A stretch of DNA of 64,000 nucleotides. Source: Nyssa sinensis (lineage: Eukaryota; Streptophyta; Magnoliopsida; Cornales; Nyssaceae). The notes below the pieces were generated by a model. The model searched no databases, was not told where the DNA came from, and was given only the letters and a program-made list of their open reading frames with translations. The translations under genes and the position numbers were made by a program. Positions within the stretch are counted from its first letter, which is position 1. Each line of letters starts with the position of its first letter. The stretch covers positions 55,966,847-56,030,846 of the forward strand of contig CM018048.1 in NCBI GenBank assembly GCA_008638375.1, written 5' to 3'. This document shows positions 47,512 to 58,740 of the stretch, one piece after another.

Positions 47512-50500
47512 TATTTATGACTCAACTTTATCTTCTTTTCTATTTCACACAAACCAACAGGTCACTAAACATGAGTTTTCTTCAATATGAAAGATTCAGA
47601 TTTTCATTCATGTCAGTTCTTCAGTAATATGGATTACAGCTTTTGATAAGAAACTGCACAGAAAACATGTTGCTAACTCGAGCTTATTCTTTTAAAAACT
47701 TAGACAACTGAAAGAACAATTGGCAATTATATAGTGGCATTAAAATTTACAAAGCAAGAATCACTGCATGCAAGTGGGCTCCGCACCACTCAATATATGC
47801 CAATTAGGATACTTGAGAAATTATGCTTTATTTTTGAGATCCATAGTGATTTCCATATATTCAACAGATAACATAGGAAGACATTTAAATCATTAGCGCC
47901 TATAATCTTTGGCATCAAATATACAGTCCTGCACAACATAAGAAATTATGCGCTAGCTCAAGGCCCAGAAGCAAATTACACCTGTTTTGAAACTTTCCAT
48001 TCTTATCTCCCTCAACAAAGCCATATGACTATTTAATTCGAATTGTTGCCTTTTTTATTTTAAAAAATTCGTTATTCCCTAAAAGGAAATAACCCCAACA
48101 GTTACTATTTAGTGCTTCTCACTTGATTCAATCAAATAAAAAATGACTCTACCACATGCGGCTAAGAGGCACCCTTATAAAGCAGTATGATTGTTTAATT
48201 CGAATTGGTGTCTTTCTAATTTAAAAAGCCGTTATTTATTTATTTTTTTCTTTTGATAGGTGTAAATTAGTATTTAAGAACGCCCCCCCCGGTGGTGAAC
48301 CCATATACAAAAGAGGAGACACAAACCAAATAATTAAGGTTTCGTATCACCCAAAAACTCTAAAAAAGCATCCACCGAGGAAATAAAAGACCTACTATCC
48401 ATAAATAGAAAATACCCTACTCCATTTATAATTCATACGCATGTTATTGAGTTGTATCAAGAGAGATTTAAGAAAATAGATATCTGGTAATTTAACCTGT
48501 AATTTTCAATTTCTTCTGCTATTCTAGGCAATGATCTCCACTATTATTTGGTGAATGAACCATTTTGTTTTTCACAATTAAAAGTTCGGATTTTCTTGCT
48601 TTTTAGTGGAGCTAAGTTCACTGATTTAAAATAAATATTTGAAAGATTCCATTCTAGCTAAGCTGCTGTATATTTAAAACTCTTTGTGGACTACAAATCC
48701 TTTCTTTTTACTAATTCGTGGGTTGTATGGGTATGAATTCTCAGTTTTATTATTGAATTGGGACCTTAACATTTACATAGGAACCGTTTACCATGCTCCA
48801 TTGTCATTATAGAACCCTTATTGCTATGTAGCTTGATTAAAATGTGTATTGAGTTTATGTTATTGTCCTATGTCATATAAAATTCATGCTTCTTCTTTCG
48901 ATAAGTAACTGTTTATATGTAGAAGCCGCCAAGGGGGCGAACCCAAATACGAAAAGGAACTGTACATCAAATTCTCATAACAACCAAAAAACCAAAGAGG
49001 CAACGCCTAGGCAATCGCCTTAAGCAAAGCGAAAGGTGACCAAGTGATGACTTTTTTAATTGTAACGTAAGTAAGAGGCATGTCAATATAAAAGAACATA
49101 TTTGTAGTTTAGAAGTATTATTGTCCGATCTATTATAGTAATAATTGTATTATTATCAAACATAAAACAAGCCTAATAAATAGTTAAATTATTTGAGATG
49201 TTGCAAAAAATTCAAAATTTTGGAGAAAGTAACACTTTCAACATATAAAATTTTTAAGTAAGGATTGACATTTCATCTTTTAAAACCAGCCAACTATCAT
49301 CATTCTTCACAAAATTTGAGCTTGCCCACCATGAAACATTTTCCCTCCATCAACCAAATTGATCACCTATATGGGAAATCTTTCCAACACAGGCCTGCTT
49401 TTTTCAAAATTAATTTAGATGTCTATGAGATTAGACCTGTGATGTCTTCCATATTATTAGGACTAGCAAATAAGACTTGCATAGATAACAAAACTTTGAA
49501 TATTAATCTAGAAAAAATAAACTAAAGCTTAAAATGGTTATATGACTTATATACGTAATATGTAACTTTTAGATTGAACTTTTTAGTGGCACTACAATGA
49601 TAAGATATTATTTAACATAGAATGAAGTAACTTTATTTTTGTAATATATATATATATATATATTTTGATTATTTTTATCAGTTAGTGCCTTACTTTACTC
49701 AGGTTAGCATTTTTTTGTCGCCTCACTTTTCAGACAATATGAACCCTTAGTGCCTCGAGGGCACCTTTCGCTTTTAACTACACTAGTAGGGTCATTTACT
49801 CACGAGGTGTTTTTTCATAACAATTTTCTCAATTAATGTAGAAATTTGTTTATGTTTTTCTTAACTTTGCATATGACATGAAGTCACTAAGTTTTCACAG
49901 TTTTCCAACCCTGAACATTGATTTCTGACTAAGTGTCCAATGCATTTTCACGTATCTCATATTATCAAAAACAGTTTTTGCAGATACTTTCCATAAGGAC
50001 CCACCCAAGTAATTGACAATAAGTATACTGAAAAATTCTTGCTGATTAGAGAACATGTAAAGAGTAATGAACAAGCCACACACAAAACAGGAAAAGGAAA
50101 ACTCAACCATTTATTGATGATTAGATATAAATAGTAATGCTTGAAGTAGGAAATACGCACATATTTTGGCAGTGAAATCCGGAACCAGTACAAGAGGAAT
50201 GAGACTAATTTGTCATAGCAATCACTGCATCCAAAGAGAGACGTTCAGATGAACCCATTAATAAACAGAATCTAAAAACTACAGATAGTACATGGAGATA
50301 TAAAAATGCGCAAACAAACCATATTAAAAACAAAGTTCAAAGCTCACAGTTTACCAGACATCATAACTGACCAATGTTACCTGGAACAAGGTTAGTTATG
50401 ATATGCGGAATGGGAATGCAATACGCTACATATTTTAAATGTGGCATGATAGAGAGTAGACTTATGTACATGCCATAGCTGGAATATAATGGCGTATGTG

Positions 50501-50920
50501 TAACTATAGGAGCGTATTCTTTGTACGGATGAGTAATGACAATTAATAACACTCAAGTAAATAAGTTTTTCATATAGTTATAAAAAAAATATTATATTAG
50601 AACGAAACATGTAAAAATATTGAGATAAGTATACCAATTTATGTTGATCTCTTAATTTGCGTTAGTCTTTTCCTAGTAATTTTCTCTTAAAAAGGAACTT
50701 TTATGAAGTCATGAAAGAACTAAAAATAAATTTCTCGGATTGCTAATTTTTTTTGTTTTGGAACGCAAGTGTTCCATGTTTTGGAATGTGCATACCAAAA
50801 CAAAAATCGTTAAGGTATTAACGTTTTCTGTTAACTATATAATTGACCATCTAGGAGCTATTGCACCTAAATAAAGAAGATGGAACATTCATTATATCAT
50901 GCACATACTAACATCTTTTT
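47512..50920. other. Mostly unassigned, with two LINE/SINE 3'-tail-like scraps
   Basis: At 48240-48430 and 48893-49020 there are T-rich/GATAAGTAA starts followed by GCC(GC/CC)AAGGGGGCGAACCCA-type wording. This resembles the 3' tails of L1 copies at 50925 and 60970 in minus orientation. A TA microsatellite lies at 49649-49661. A protein-like patch at 49930-50005 (minus) is too short to call. Confidence 0.4.
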
Positions 50921-51345
50921 TTTTTTTTATCAATAAAAGTATGGATGTATATATAAAGGCGCCCCGGGGGGGAGGACGGGCAAGCCCATGTACAAAAAAA
51001 GGGAGTGGCTACAAAAATTAAAGCCTAAGCTCTCCCAAAAAACTGATATAGTTATCTAAATACATAGGACTAACTTCTTTACACCAAAAGAAGAACAATT
51101 TAAGAACATTGTCTTTAAAGCACCAAGGAAGAGTTTCCACCCGCCTCAAAAGTCTTTCTATTTCTCTCCTTCCAAAGACTCCATATAACGCAAAGAGGAG
51201 CCATACTCCAAGCAAGCTTTAATTCCCTCCATAACCCTCCGCACCTCCAACCCAAAAAAACCTCCTTAATTGTAGCTAGCATCACCCAACTTAATCCAAA
51301 CAAAGTGAAAAACAGGGTCCATACTTCTCTTGCCAATGAACAATG
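50921..51345 (-). mobile_element. 5'-truncated L1 LINE, minus strand
   Basis: A T-run at 50921-50930 (poly-A on the minus strand) is followed by 3'-UTR-like sequence and frames matching the L1 C-terminus (WTLFFTLFGLSWVML, then WSMAPLCVIWSLWKERNRKTF and LFFFWCKEVSPMY). Related to the L1 at 60970-64000. Confidence 0.8.
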
Positions 51346-52230
51346 AAAAGAATGTGATTCACCAATTCTATTGCCAAGTCATGCAATCATATCTCAAATA
51401 TACAAGATGAGGAACAGGGTGACAATACATAAGTATCATAGAAATCAGTAATGTTTCACATTAATATTGAAGAAGCATACAAATGAAGGTCAATAGTAAA
51501 GCAATTAAACGGATGAAGGTGTACAATTTGAATGTGATTGAAAAAGTTGCTGAGTGCTAAACAGTATGAGATGACAGACCATAAAGGCTGACACAGAATA
51601 ACTATTGACACTAATTGGTTATAATCTTCAAGAGTAAAAAATTTCAAAGAAGTTTGATATTCAAACTTTCCAGAAAAATTGTCTCTAGAGCTTCAACCAC
51701 CAGATGTGACAGCAATAAGTACAGCCTCTACCCTTTCTCCTTTTGGAATTTCTAGAATGTAGCAAAAACTACAATGGGTAGATTTGATTAGTGAAAGGAT
51801 AGTGGTGGTGTTTATACTGAGGTGAATAAACTTCTTTCAAGAAGCATGGGGTGAAGAGGTTTCTTAAGAGGTTTTTTGACTGAATTTCAACAAATGAATC
51901 CATGAAGTATGAACTATTCTAAGTCGAGTTGAAGTTATCTCTGTCTGACACCATGTCAAAAACGACCCCCATAGGACAGACTCGGCCCATGCAGGTCTAA
52001 ATTCCCCCCCCCCCCCCAAAAAAAAAAAAAAAATTTTAGTTTTGCACATGCTGCTAGTCACATGCAACACTCTTATTAATAAACAAAAAGACTGTAAGTA
52101 TTTTTGACTGAACAAAAGTGTAGTATTTATGGGCAGCTCGTGATGTATTATCTACACTCACTTAAGAAGTAAGCAAACTGGCTCAAAGAAGTTTTAGAAG
52201 CCCTACGAAGGACCTCAATTCTGACACTTT
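51346..52230. other. Unassigned sequence
   Basis: Contains a C16/A17-type homopolymer pair at about 52005-52034. A possible short minus-strand exon-like patch near 51660-51750 is unsupported. Confidence 0.35.
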
Positions 52231-53364
52231 TGTTGGAGCAGCTTGACACGGCCAAGGCATGGTGAGCCTCACACTATGCCAAGGCCAAGGTGGGGGTGGC
52301 CTGTCATGGGCACCCTTCCAACACTCGTAACATTGGCAAGGCAAAGTCCCTAAGTTGGCTTATGACAACATGGTGCAAGAAACAGTGCATGCCTTAGGCA
52401 ACCAAAGCCAAAACATTGCATTTGGGTGCAGCTGGGCGCAGTGGCTGGCCCTCTACAGGAATCCGAGTTTGCAAGAAGATGTGTCTCCTCCTGTCAATCT
52501 GGGAGTTTCTACTTTGACATATATAAGGGGGTACTCTGTTGAGCTTGGCCGCCCATAGGGGAGCATGCTATCGGCTCAGAGGGCCTTGGCACCATCGGGG
52601 GAAGGCATGTGGCTGATTATACAAGTGGCTTTGGGGCATTGTGGTGGTTAGCCCCTCCACCACCACCAGAGGTGGTGGAGATGGTGGCTGTACTTGGTGC
52701 ATGAAGACCAATCCATGAGCTGGGAATGGCTTGGCACCGTGGGGTAGCACAGATTCTTGCTGGATCATGCGGCTTGATAGCTATTGCTGTGAGCGCGATG
52801 ATGAAGAGTTGCAGAATGCTCATAGCCTTGTCCCTTGTTAACTCGGTGTGGTCTAGCTCAAACGTGGTAGTTGGCGGCGGTTATTGGTCTGGCACAAGAC
52901 AGCTTTGTCTTTGGGCAGACAAATGGAACTGCTTTTGCTATGGTAACATGATTCTGTGGCTGACAATTCACTTGGCGGTTGTGAGGGAAACTGCCTGATC
53001 AGTGGTGGCAATCATCAGTGGCAACAAATGGCCCTAGCAGTTGGGGTGTAACTGCCACCCATGTGTTTGTCTCAGACAAACGTGGGCGGTTTTGATTGTC
53101 TGATTGTCCTTGTATATATATATATATATATATGTTGTAATAGGCTGTTGCAGACATCATCTTCTAGACTCTGCAAACCCTAAGTCTGTACTTCCTTATA
53201 CTGTTAAAAGAAAGTAAAGGTTGGAACTTGTTCCTGTAATCTGTGTGCCTTCAGTTTGTTATTTCCTTAAGCCTCTTGTGTGAGTGTTTGCTTGGCTGAC
53301 TAAGTGTATGACTTAGTGCCATCACAAGGCAGAAAATTTTGGTTCAAAATTTGACCCTATGACA
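52231..53364 (+). repeat. Solo LTR related to the gypsy element at 31.3 kb
   Basis: Begins TGTTGGAGCAGC and ends ACCCTATGACA. Shared wording with the gypsy LTRs includes CCAAGGCCAAGGTGGGGGTGG, the CTCTAC/CTGTTG leader and the final AGTGCC...CACAAG(A/G)CAGAAAA stretch. No internal retroelement region follows; an L1 fragment starts 4 bp later. Flanking pentamers do not match, so one side has been altered. Confidence 0.7.
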
Positions 53365-54667
53365 ATTACTGGTGTGGGATTCTAGAGTGATCAGTTGTCT
53401 TGATCAGTCTGTTGACAGCTTTTCAGTTTCTTATTTATTCGAGATGATGGAGGATGGATTATCTTTTCTGGAATTTATGGGCCAGTTGTTGATTCGGACA
53501 AACCCCAACAGTGGGAAGAGCTGCAACAAGTTAAGATGATGTTGAATAATCCTTCATGTCTAGGGGGGGGACTTTAATGTGGTACATTTTCCATCAGAGA
53601 AAAGGGCTGGGGGAGGATGACAAGAACCATTAAAATTCTAATGAGTTCATAAACTCTATGGAGTTAGTGGACTTCCCATTAGAAAGGAGACACATTCACT
53701 TGGTCAAATGGCAAGGAGAACCCTTCAATGTCTCGGCTACATAGAATTTTAGCATCTACGGAGTGGGAGAGTCATTTCTCAGTGCTGCCCTGGAGTGTCT
53801 CCCTCGCCTACCAATTTTATTGGACTGTGGGGGTGGGGGGGGGGGGGGGGGGGGGGCTGAGGAGGGGTGAAGGGAGACGTTAAGATTTGGAAACATATGG
53901 TTGAAGCATGAGGGTTTTAAGAAAATGGTGGGAAAGATGGTGGCTAGGGTACCAAGCGAGGGGGAACCCTAGTTTTATTTTGGCCAAGTAGTTGAAACTT
54001 TTGAAAGAAGTCTTGAAAGATGAAACAAGAATGTCTATGGGAATCTTGCTGTTAAGAAGACTCGTATCCTCCAAGAGATAAAAGTCTTGGATGATAAAGA
54101 TCCTCTCGTGGAGGAAGATCGGAATAAAAGGGATGAGCTGAAAGTGGAGTTAGGTAGGATTTAGCAAGCGGAAGGAATCAGTTGGCTTAAAAAATTGAGG
54201 ACTTTATGGTTGGAGGGGGATTGGAATACATGTTTTTTTTCCCACCGGGTAGTGAACAGTCATAGAAGGGGAAACACTACTAGTAGAGTGCCTATTGAGG
54301 GAGTTACTTTGGAGTAGGAGGATGCCTTGGAGAGGGGAATTGCTATGTTTTATGAGCAACTTTATTCTGAGACATGTCATCGGAAACCGTTGCTTGAGAA
54401 TTTGTCTTTTAATGTGCTGGATGAGGAGGAAAGGAGTGGGCTGGAGAAACATTTTACTAGAAGACGAAGTTGGCAGCTCTCAGTTCATGCAAGGGGGATA
54501 AGGCATTGGGAGCTGATGGCTTCAAAATGGCCTTTTTTTAAGCATTGTTGGATGGTAGTGCGTTAGGATGTTATGGATGTCCTTCACTACTTCCACTAGC
54601 ACGGTTCTTTTGAATGGAGCCTCAATGCTTCGTTCATTGCTCTAGTGCCAAAAATAAGAAGAGGGGG

Positions 54668-55526
54668 GGAGGGTCTCAAAATATTTTTGAGGCCTAAAGT
54701 GATAACTTTAAATGAGAATTTTTTTATTAATGAGACCTTTTAATTTTTCTAATATTAATATAAATTTTTTTTTATTCTTTTTGCTTTTTGAGATGCAAAA
54801 ATTATTACTTAAGTTTTTGTATTCAAGTTTTGCTAATATATCCTTTTCAATTGATAGTATTTTATAATAAAAAATGTAACACAAGCTTGAAATAAAATAA
54901 AAAAAGCTAAAAGTATAAAACAATAAAACCTAATTTATTGTTGTTGGCTTCAAAATTTGTATTTGAATTTAGTAATTGATACAAACATTCAACTTCTTCA
55001 CCTTCAATATAAAACTATAACAAAAAAATGAATATATTAAAATAAAGAATTATAATTAGTAAAATCATTTAAGCAAATTAAGCACAAATATTTATGACTC
55101 AACTTATTTTAGTATATATACATATGTGTGTGTGTGTGCGCGCGCGCGCGCGCATGTATTGTAATTGTATACTAATGGCAATATGTTTCCTTCCAAGTAG
55201 ACACACATGGTTTTTTTTTTTTTTTTGCAATTCATATTTTTCTTATATATATACACACATATATAGTAATTACATTATAATTGCAATAGATTATTGTATT
55301 AGATAAGTGCCTAAGGCGTAGTTTGTTTTTTGTCTTGTTTTTGTATTCAATGTAATGTAAAAATATGTATATATAATTATATATTGTAATTGATATATAT
55401 ATATATAGTAATTAAATTATAATTGCAATAGATTATTGTATTAGACAAGTGCCTATGGCGTAGTTTGTTTTTTGTCTTGTTTTTGTTTTCAATGTAATGT
55501 AAAAATATGTATATATATTGTAATTG

Positions 55527-55567
<41 letters not shown>

Positions 55568-55923
55568 TATATACATCTCTTACTAAAAATCTAAGAATAA
55601 GGACTAAAGGAGGTAGAATCCATTTACACTAAGGGAAGTAGAATTCATCAACAGGAGGTAGAATCCATCTATACTAAGGGAGCCGAGGAAGAATCTATTT
55701 ATTTTTTACACGACAATTCAATTTCCACGACTGTCTATTTTTTTTTTTTATCACATATAATTGGTCAGATTTAAAATTTTCTTTTTATTGGACGTTAAAC
55801 TTGAGCTTTAGACTCCTAATTGAATTATACTATAGAGTATAGAGTGATAAAATTTGGGGCTTTCTTTAATAAGTGGGGCCTAAAGCGATTGCTTTTCTCG
55901 CTTAATGGAGGAGTCAGACCTGG
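54668..55923. mobile_element. hAT-like element nested in the L1
   Basis: It interrupts L1 coding between SFIALVPK and the RT core. End wording (AGGGTCTCAAAA... and ...GAGTCAGACCTGG) and internal GGCCTAAAGCGATTGCTTTT resemble the element at 38807-39440. Interior: TG/CG, TA and CA microsatellites and a 142 bp tandem duplication at 55265-55540. No transposase seen. Confidence 0.5.
55265..55540. repeat. 142 bp tandem duplication
   Basis: AGTAATTA(C/A)ATTATAATTG starts at 55265 and 55407. The copies share AAGTGCCTA(A/T)GGCGTAG and CAATGTAATGTAAAAAT and end at TA/CA microsatellites. Confidence 0.8.
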
Positions 55924-56386
55924 TTAGTGTAAAAGGTTTTTTCTCACTGTTTAAAGTTGTATTGGGGAAGTTAGTGTCAGATAGCCAAAGTGCTGTTGTA
56001 GGTGGCACACAGATCCTAGATGCAGTCCTAATTGCTAATGAGTGTATTGAGGGTAGGAAGAGGAGTTTAAAGAAGAACCTTGTATGTAAATTGGATTTAG
56101 AAAAAGGTATATGATCGCATGAACTGGTAGTTTCTTCTATACATGCTAGGGAGGATGGGGTTTGGGGAAAAGTGGAGGAAATTGGTAAAAACTGCATCTC
56201 TTCAGTTTTATTCTTAGTGCTTATGGACGGATCTTCAACAGGCTTCTTCATAAGCTTGAGGGGTCTTAAACAGGGGCACCTCCTCTCTCCTTTCCTTTTT
56301 GTGAAAATTACGGAGGCCTTAAGCAGGATCATGGAGTGTTGGAGGGAGGCTTATTGACAAGTTTTAAGGTGGGGTGTAACGCCCCA

Positions 56387-57246
56387 AGCCCACTGTCCCA
56401 ACAACTTGAAAGAGCTCACAACATTATAGCTCAAAAGCTTAAGCCCAAGTTGTTAATAGTAAGACTTGAGGTGTCTTATATTCCAATCATACTACTCCCA
56501 CCAAACCGATGTGGGGCAAGAGTATCACATTCTCTCCTCCTCAGGATTACACATCCTCGTGGGGTGGATCTCGATCTCCTAGCTGCCCATTAAGCGAACA
56601 CTCTAGGGGCTTCTACCCTCTGGGAACCTGGCTCTAATATCACAAATGTAACGCCTCAAGCCCAATATCCCAACAACCTGAAGAGGCTACAACATTATGG
56701 CTTAAAAGCTTAAGACCAGGTTATTAGTAGTAACACTTGTGGTTGTGGTGTCTTATATACCAATCATACTACTCCCACCCAACCGCTGTGGGACAGGAGT
56801 ATCACATTAAACACACCCACTATCCCAACAACCTACAGAGCCCACAAACATTATGGCTCAAAAGCTTAAGCCCAAGTTATTAGTAGTAAGACTTGTAGTG
56901 AGACTTGTAGTGTCTTATATACCAATCATACTACTCCCACCCAACCGATGTGGGACAAGAATATCACATTCTCCCCCCCCCCCCCCCTTAGGACCACACG
57001 TCTTCGTGGGGTGGATCTCGATCTCCCAGTTGCCCATTAAGTGGACACTCTAGAGGCCTCTACCCTCTGGGTACCGACTCTAATACTACAAATGTAACGC
57101 CTCAAACCTACTATCCCAACAATCTGAAAAGCCCATAACATTATGGCTCAAACGCTTAAGCCCAACTTATTAGTAGTAAGACTTGTGGTGTCTTATATAC
57201 CAATCAAACTACTCCCATCCAACCGATATGGGACATGAGTAGCACT
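56387..57246 (-). mobile_element. Tandem TRIM array (four LTRs, two internal regions)
   Basis: LTR-like units on the plus strand start TGTAACGCC(C/T)CAAGCCCA or equivalents and end at about GAGTATCACA. They lie at about 56387-56530, 56648-56808, 56809-56968 and 57092-57246. Between the first and second, and the third and fourth, sits a short internal region. It has a C/T-rich tract next to the left LTR and CTCTAATA(T/C)-type primer-site relics (compare GCTCTGATACCA) next to the right LTR, so orientation is minus. The second and third LTRs abut directly. The array interrupts L1 coding. Confidence 0.65.
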
Positions 57247-58168
57247 AGGGTATCAAGCAAGTTCAAGAATGGAAATATCCCATCTTCTTTTCGCTAGTGA
57301 CACCATGATTTTATGTGGGCAGAGGAATCTCAACTACAAATTCAAGTAGTGTGCTAGCAGTTTTGGGGCTTAAGGTGAATTTGCGGAAGAGTGAGATCAT
57401 TTCGGTTGGTGACATGAGAGAGCATAATGAGTTAGCTTGGAATTTAGGTTGTAAGGTGTGCACTTTTACTTCAAATTACTTGGGTTTACCCCTAGGTTCT
57501 TCGAAGTACAAGGCAATATGTGACCCCATAGTGGAGAGATTCCAAAAGCATTTGGTTAGATCGAAGAGGAAATACTTATTCATAGGGGACAAACTCACTC
57601 TAATTAAGAGTATGTTGGGAAGGCTTCCAATGCATTTCATGTGCCTCTTCCCTATCTCAGTGTAGGTGAAGCAATTGGATAGAATGCAAAGGAACTTCCT
57701 ATGGGTAAGAATGAAGAAGAAAGAGGTACTCAATTAATTAGAATAAAGCAAGGCATCCAATTATGGAAGGATGCTTGGGAGTTAAGGATTTGAGGGCTTT
57801 TCTTGGGAAAAGGTTATGGCATTTCATGGAAGAGCCAAATGTTAGATGGAGGTTGGTTATCGAAGCTAGATTTGGTTATGGGGAAAGGAATTGGTGGTCC
57901 AAAGAGGTGGAAGGTCCTTATGGTGCGAGTCTTTGGAAGTCTATAAGAAAAGGTGCAGAAGAGTTCTTCAAGTTCACTTTCATTGTGGTAGGGAGTTGGG
58001 GAAAGTTCAAGTTTTGGAGGGATAAATGGTGTGAGGATTTTACTTTGGAAGAACAATTCCCTCATCTTTTTCAAATTTCTTCTAACCGAGAAGCTCTAAT
58101 AAAGGATTGTAGACTATAGTGAAAACAATTTGTTTTGCTTCCTTGTTTTCAAAGAGACTTCCAAGATT

Positions 58169-58662
58169 GAGAGTTGGAGGAAATCATAAGTTTAATGACT
58201 CTTCTTTATAGTGTTTGCTTGGATAGGGATAAAGAAGATTTTTTTCATTGGAGGATGGGAAATGGTGGGAAGTTTTTGGTGAAGTCTTTCTACTTGCAAT
58301 TGGCTTGACGAGGAGTGAAGGACTTTCCTTAAAAGTCTATTCAGAGAACCAAAGCCCCTAAAATGGTGGCATTCTTTTCTTGGACCATGGTATGGAGAAC
58401 TAAGTTTAATGATGAACTAAGTTTAATGAGAGTTGGAGGAAATCATAAGTTTAATGACTCTTCTTTATACTGTTTGCTTGGATAGGGATAAAGAAGATTA
58501 TTTTCATTGGAGGATGGGAAATGGGGGGAAGTTTTCAGTGAAGTCTTTCTACTTGCAATTGGCTTGAAGAGGAGTGAAGGACTTTCCTTAAAAGGCTATT
58601 AAGAGAACCTAAGGCCCTAAAATGGTGGCTTTCTTTTCTTGGACCATGGCATAGAGAACTAT
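58169..58662 (+). repeat. 259 bp direct tandem duplication inside the L1
   Basis: GAGAGTTGGAGGAAATCATA starts at 58169 and 58428, and the ~230 bp that follow match with a few substitutions. It duplicates part of the zf-RVT-proximal coding region, unlike an ordinary L1. Confidence 0.9.
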
Positions 58663-58740
58663 TTTGACGTTAGACAACTAGCAAAAAAAAGGATTTTGCT
58701 TGGCTAATTATGATGTATGTTGTGCGGGGGGGAATCCATT

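Larger units (their letters stand above)
53369..58735 (+). mobile_element. Decayed plus-strand L1 LINE with two nested insertions
   Basis: Endonuclease wording (LVWDSRVISCLDQSVDSFS, IIFSGIYGPVVDSDKP, GGDFNVVHFPSEKR) lies at 53369-53770. RT N-terminal wording reaches SLNASFIALVPK at about 54655. After an insertion (54668-55923) RT resumes (SDSQSAVVGG, ILDAVLIANECIEG, then STGFF). After a second insertion (56387-57246) it continues through VNLRKSEIISVG, YLGLPLGSSKY, LTLIKSMLGRLP and the zf-RVT region. Many stops and frameshifts. An internal duplication lies at 58169-58662. Confidence 0.85.

Noticed and set aside
49930..50005. Minus-strand protein-like patch (SLWKVSAKTVFDNMRYVKMHW)
   Set aside because: Looks like an exon of the unknown gene, but convincing acceptor and donor sites were not found.
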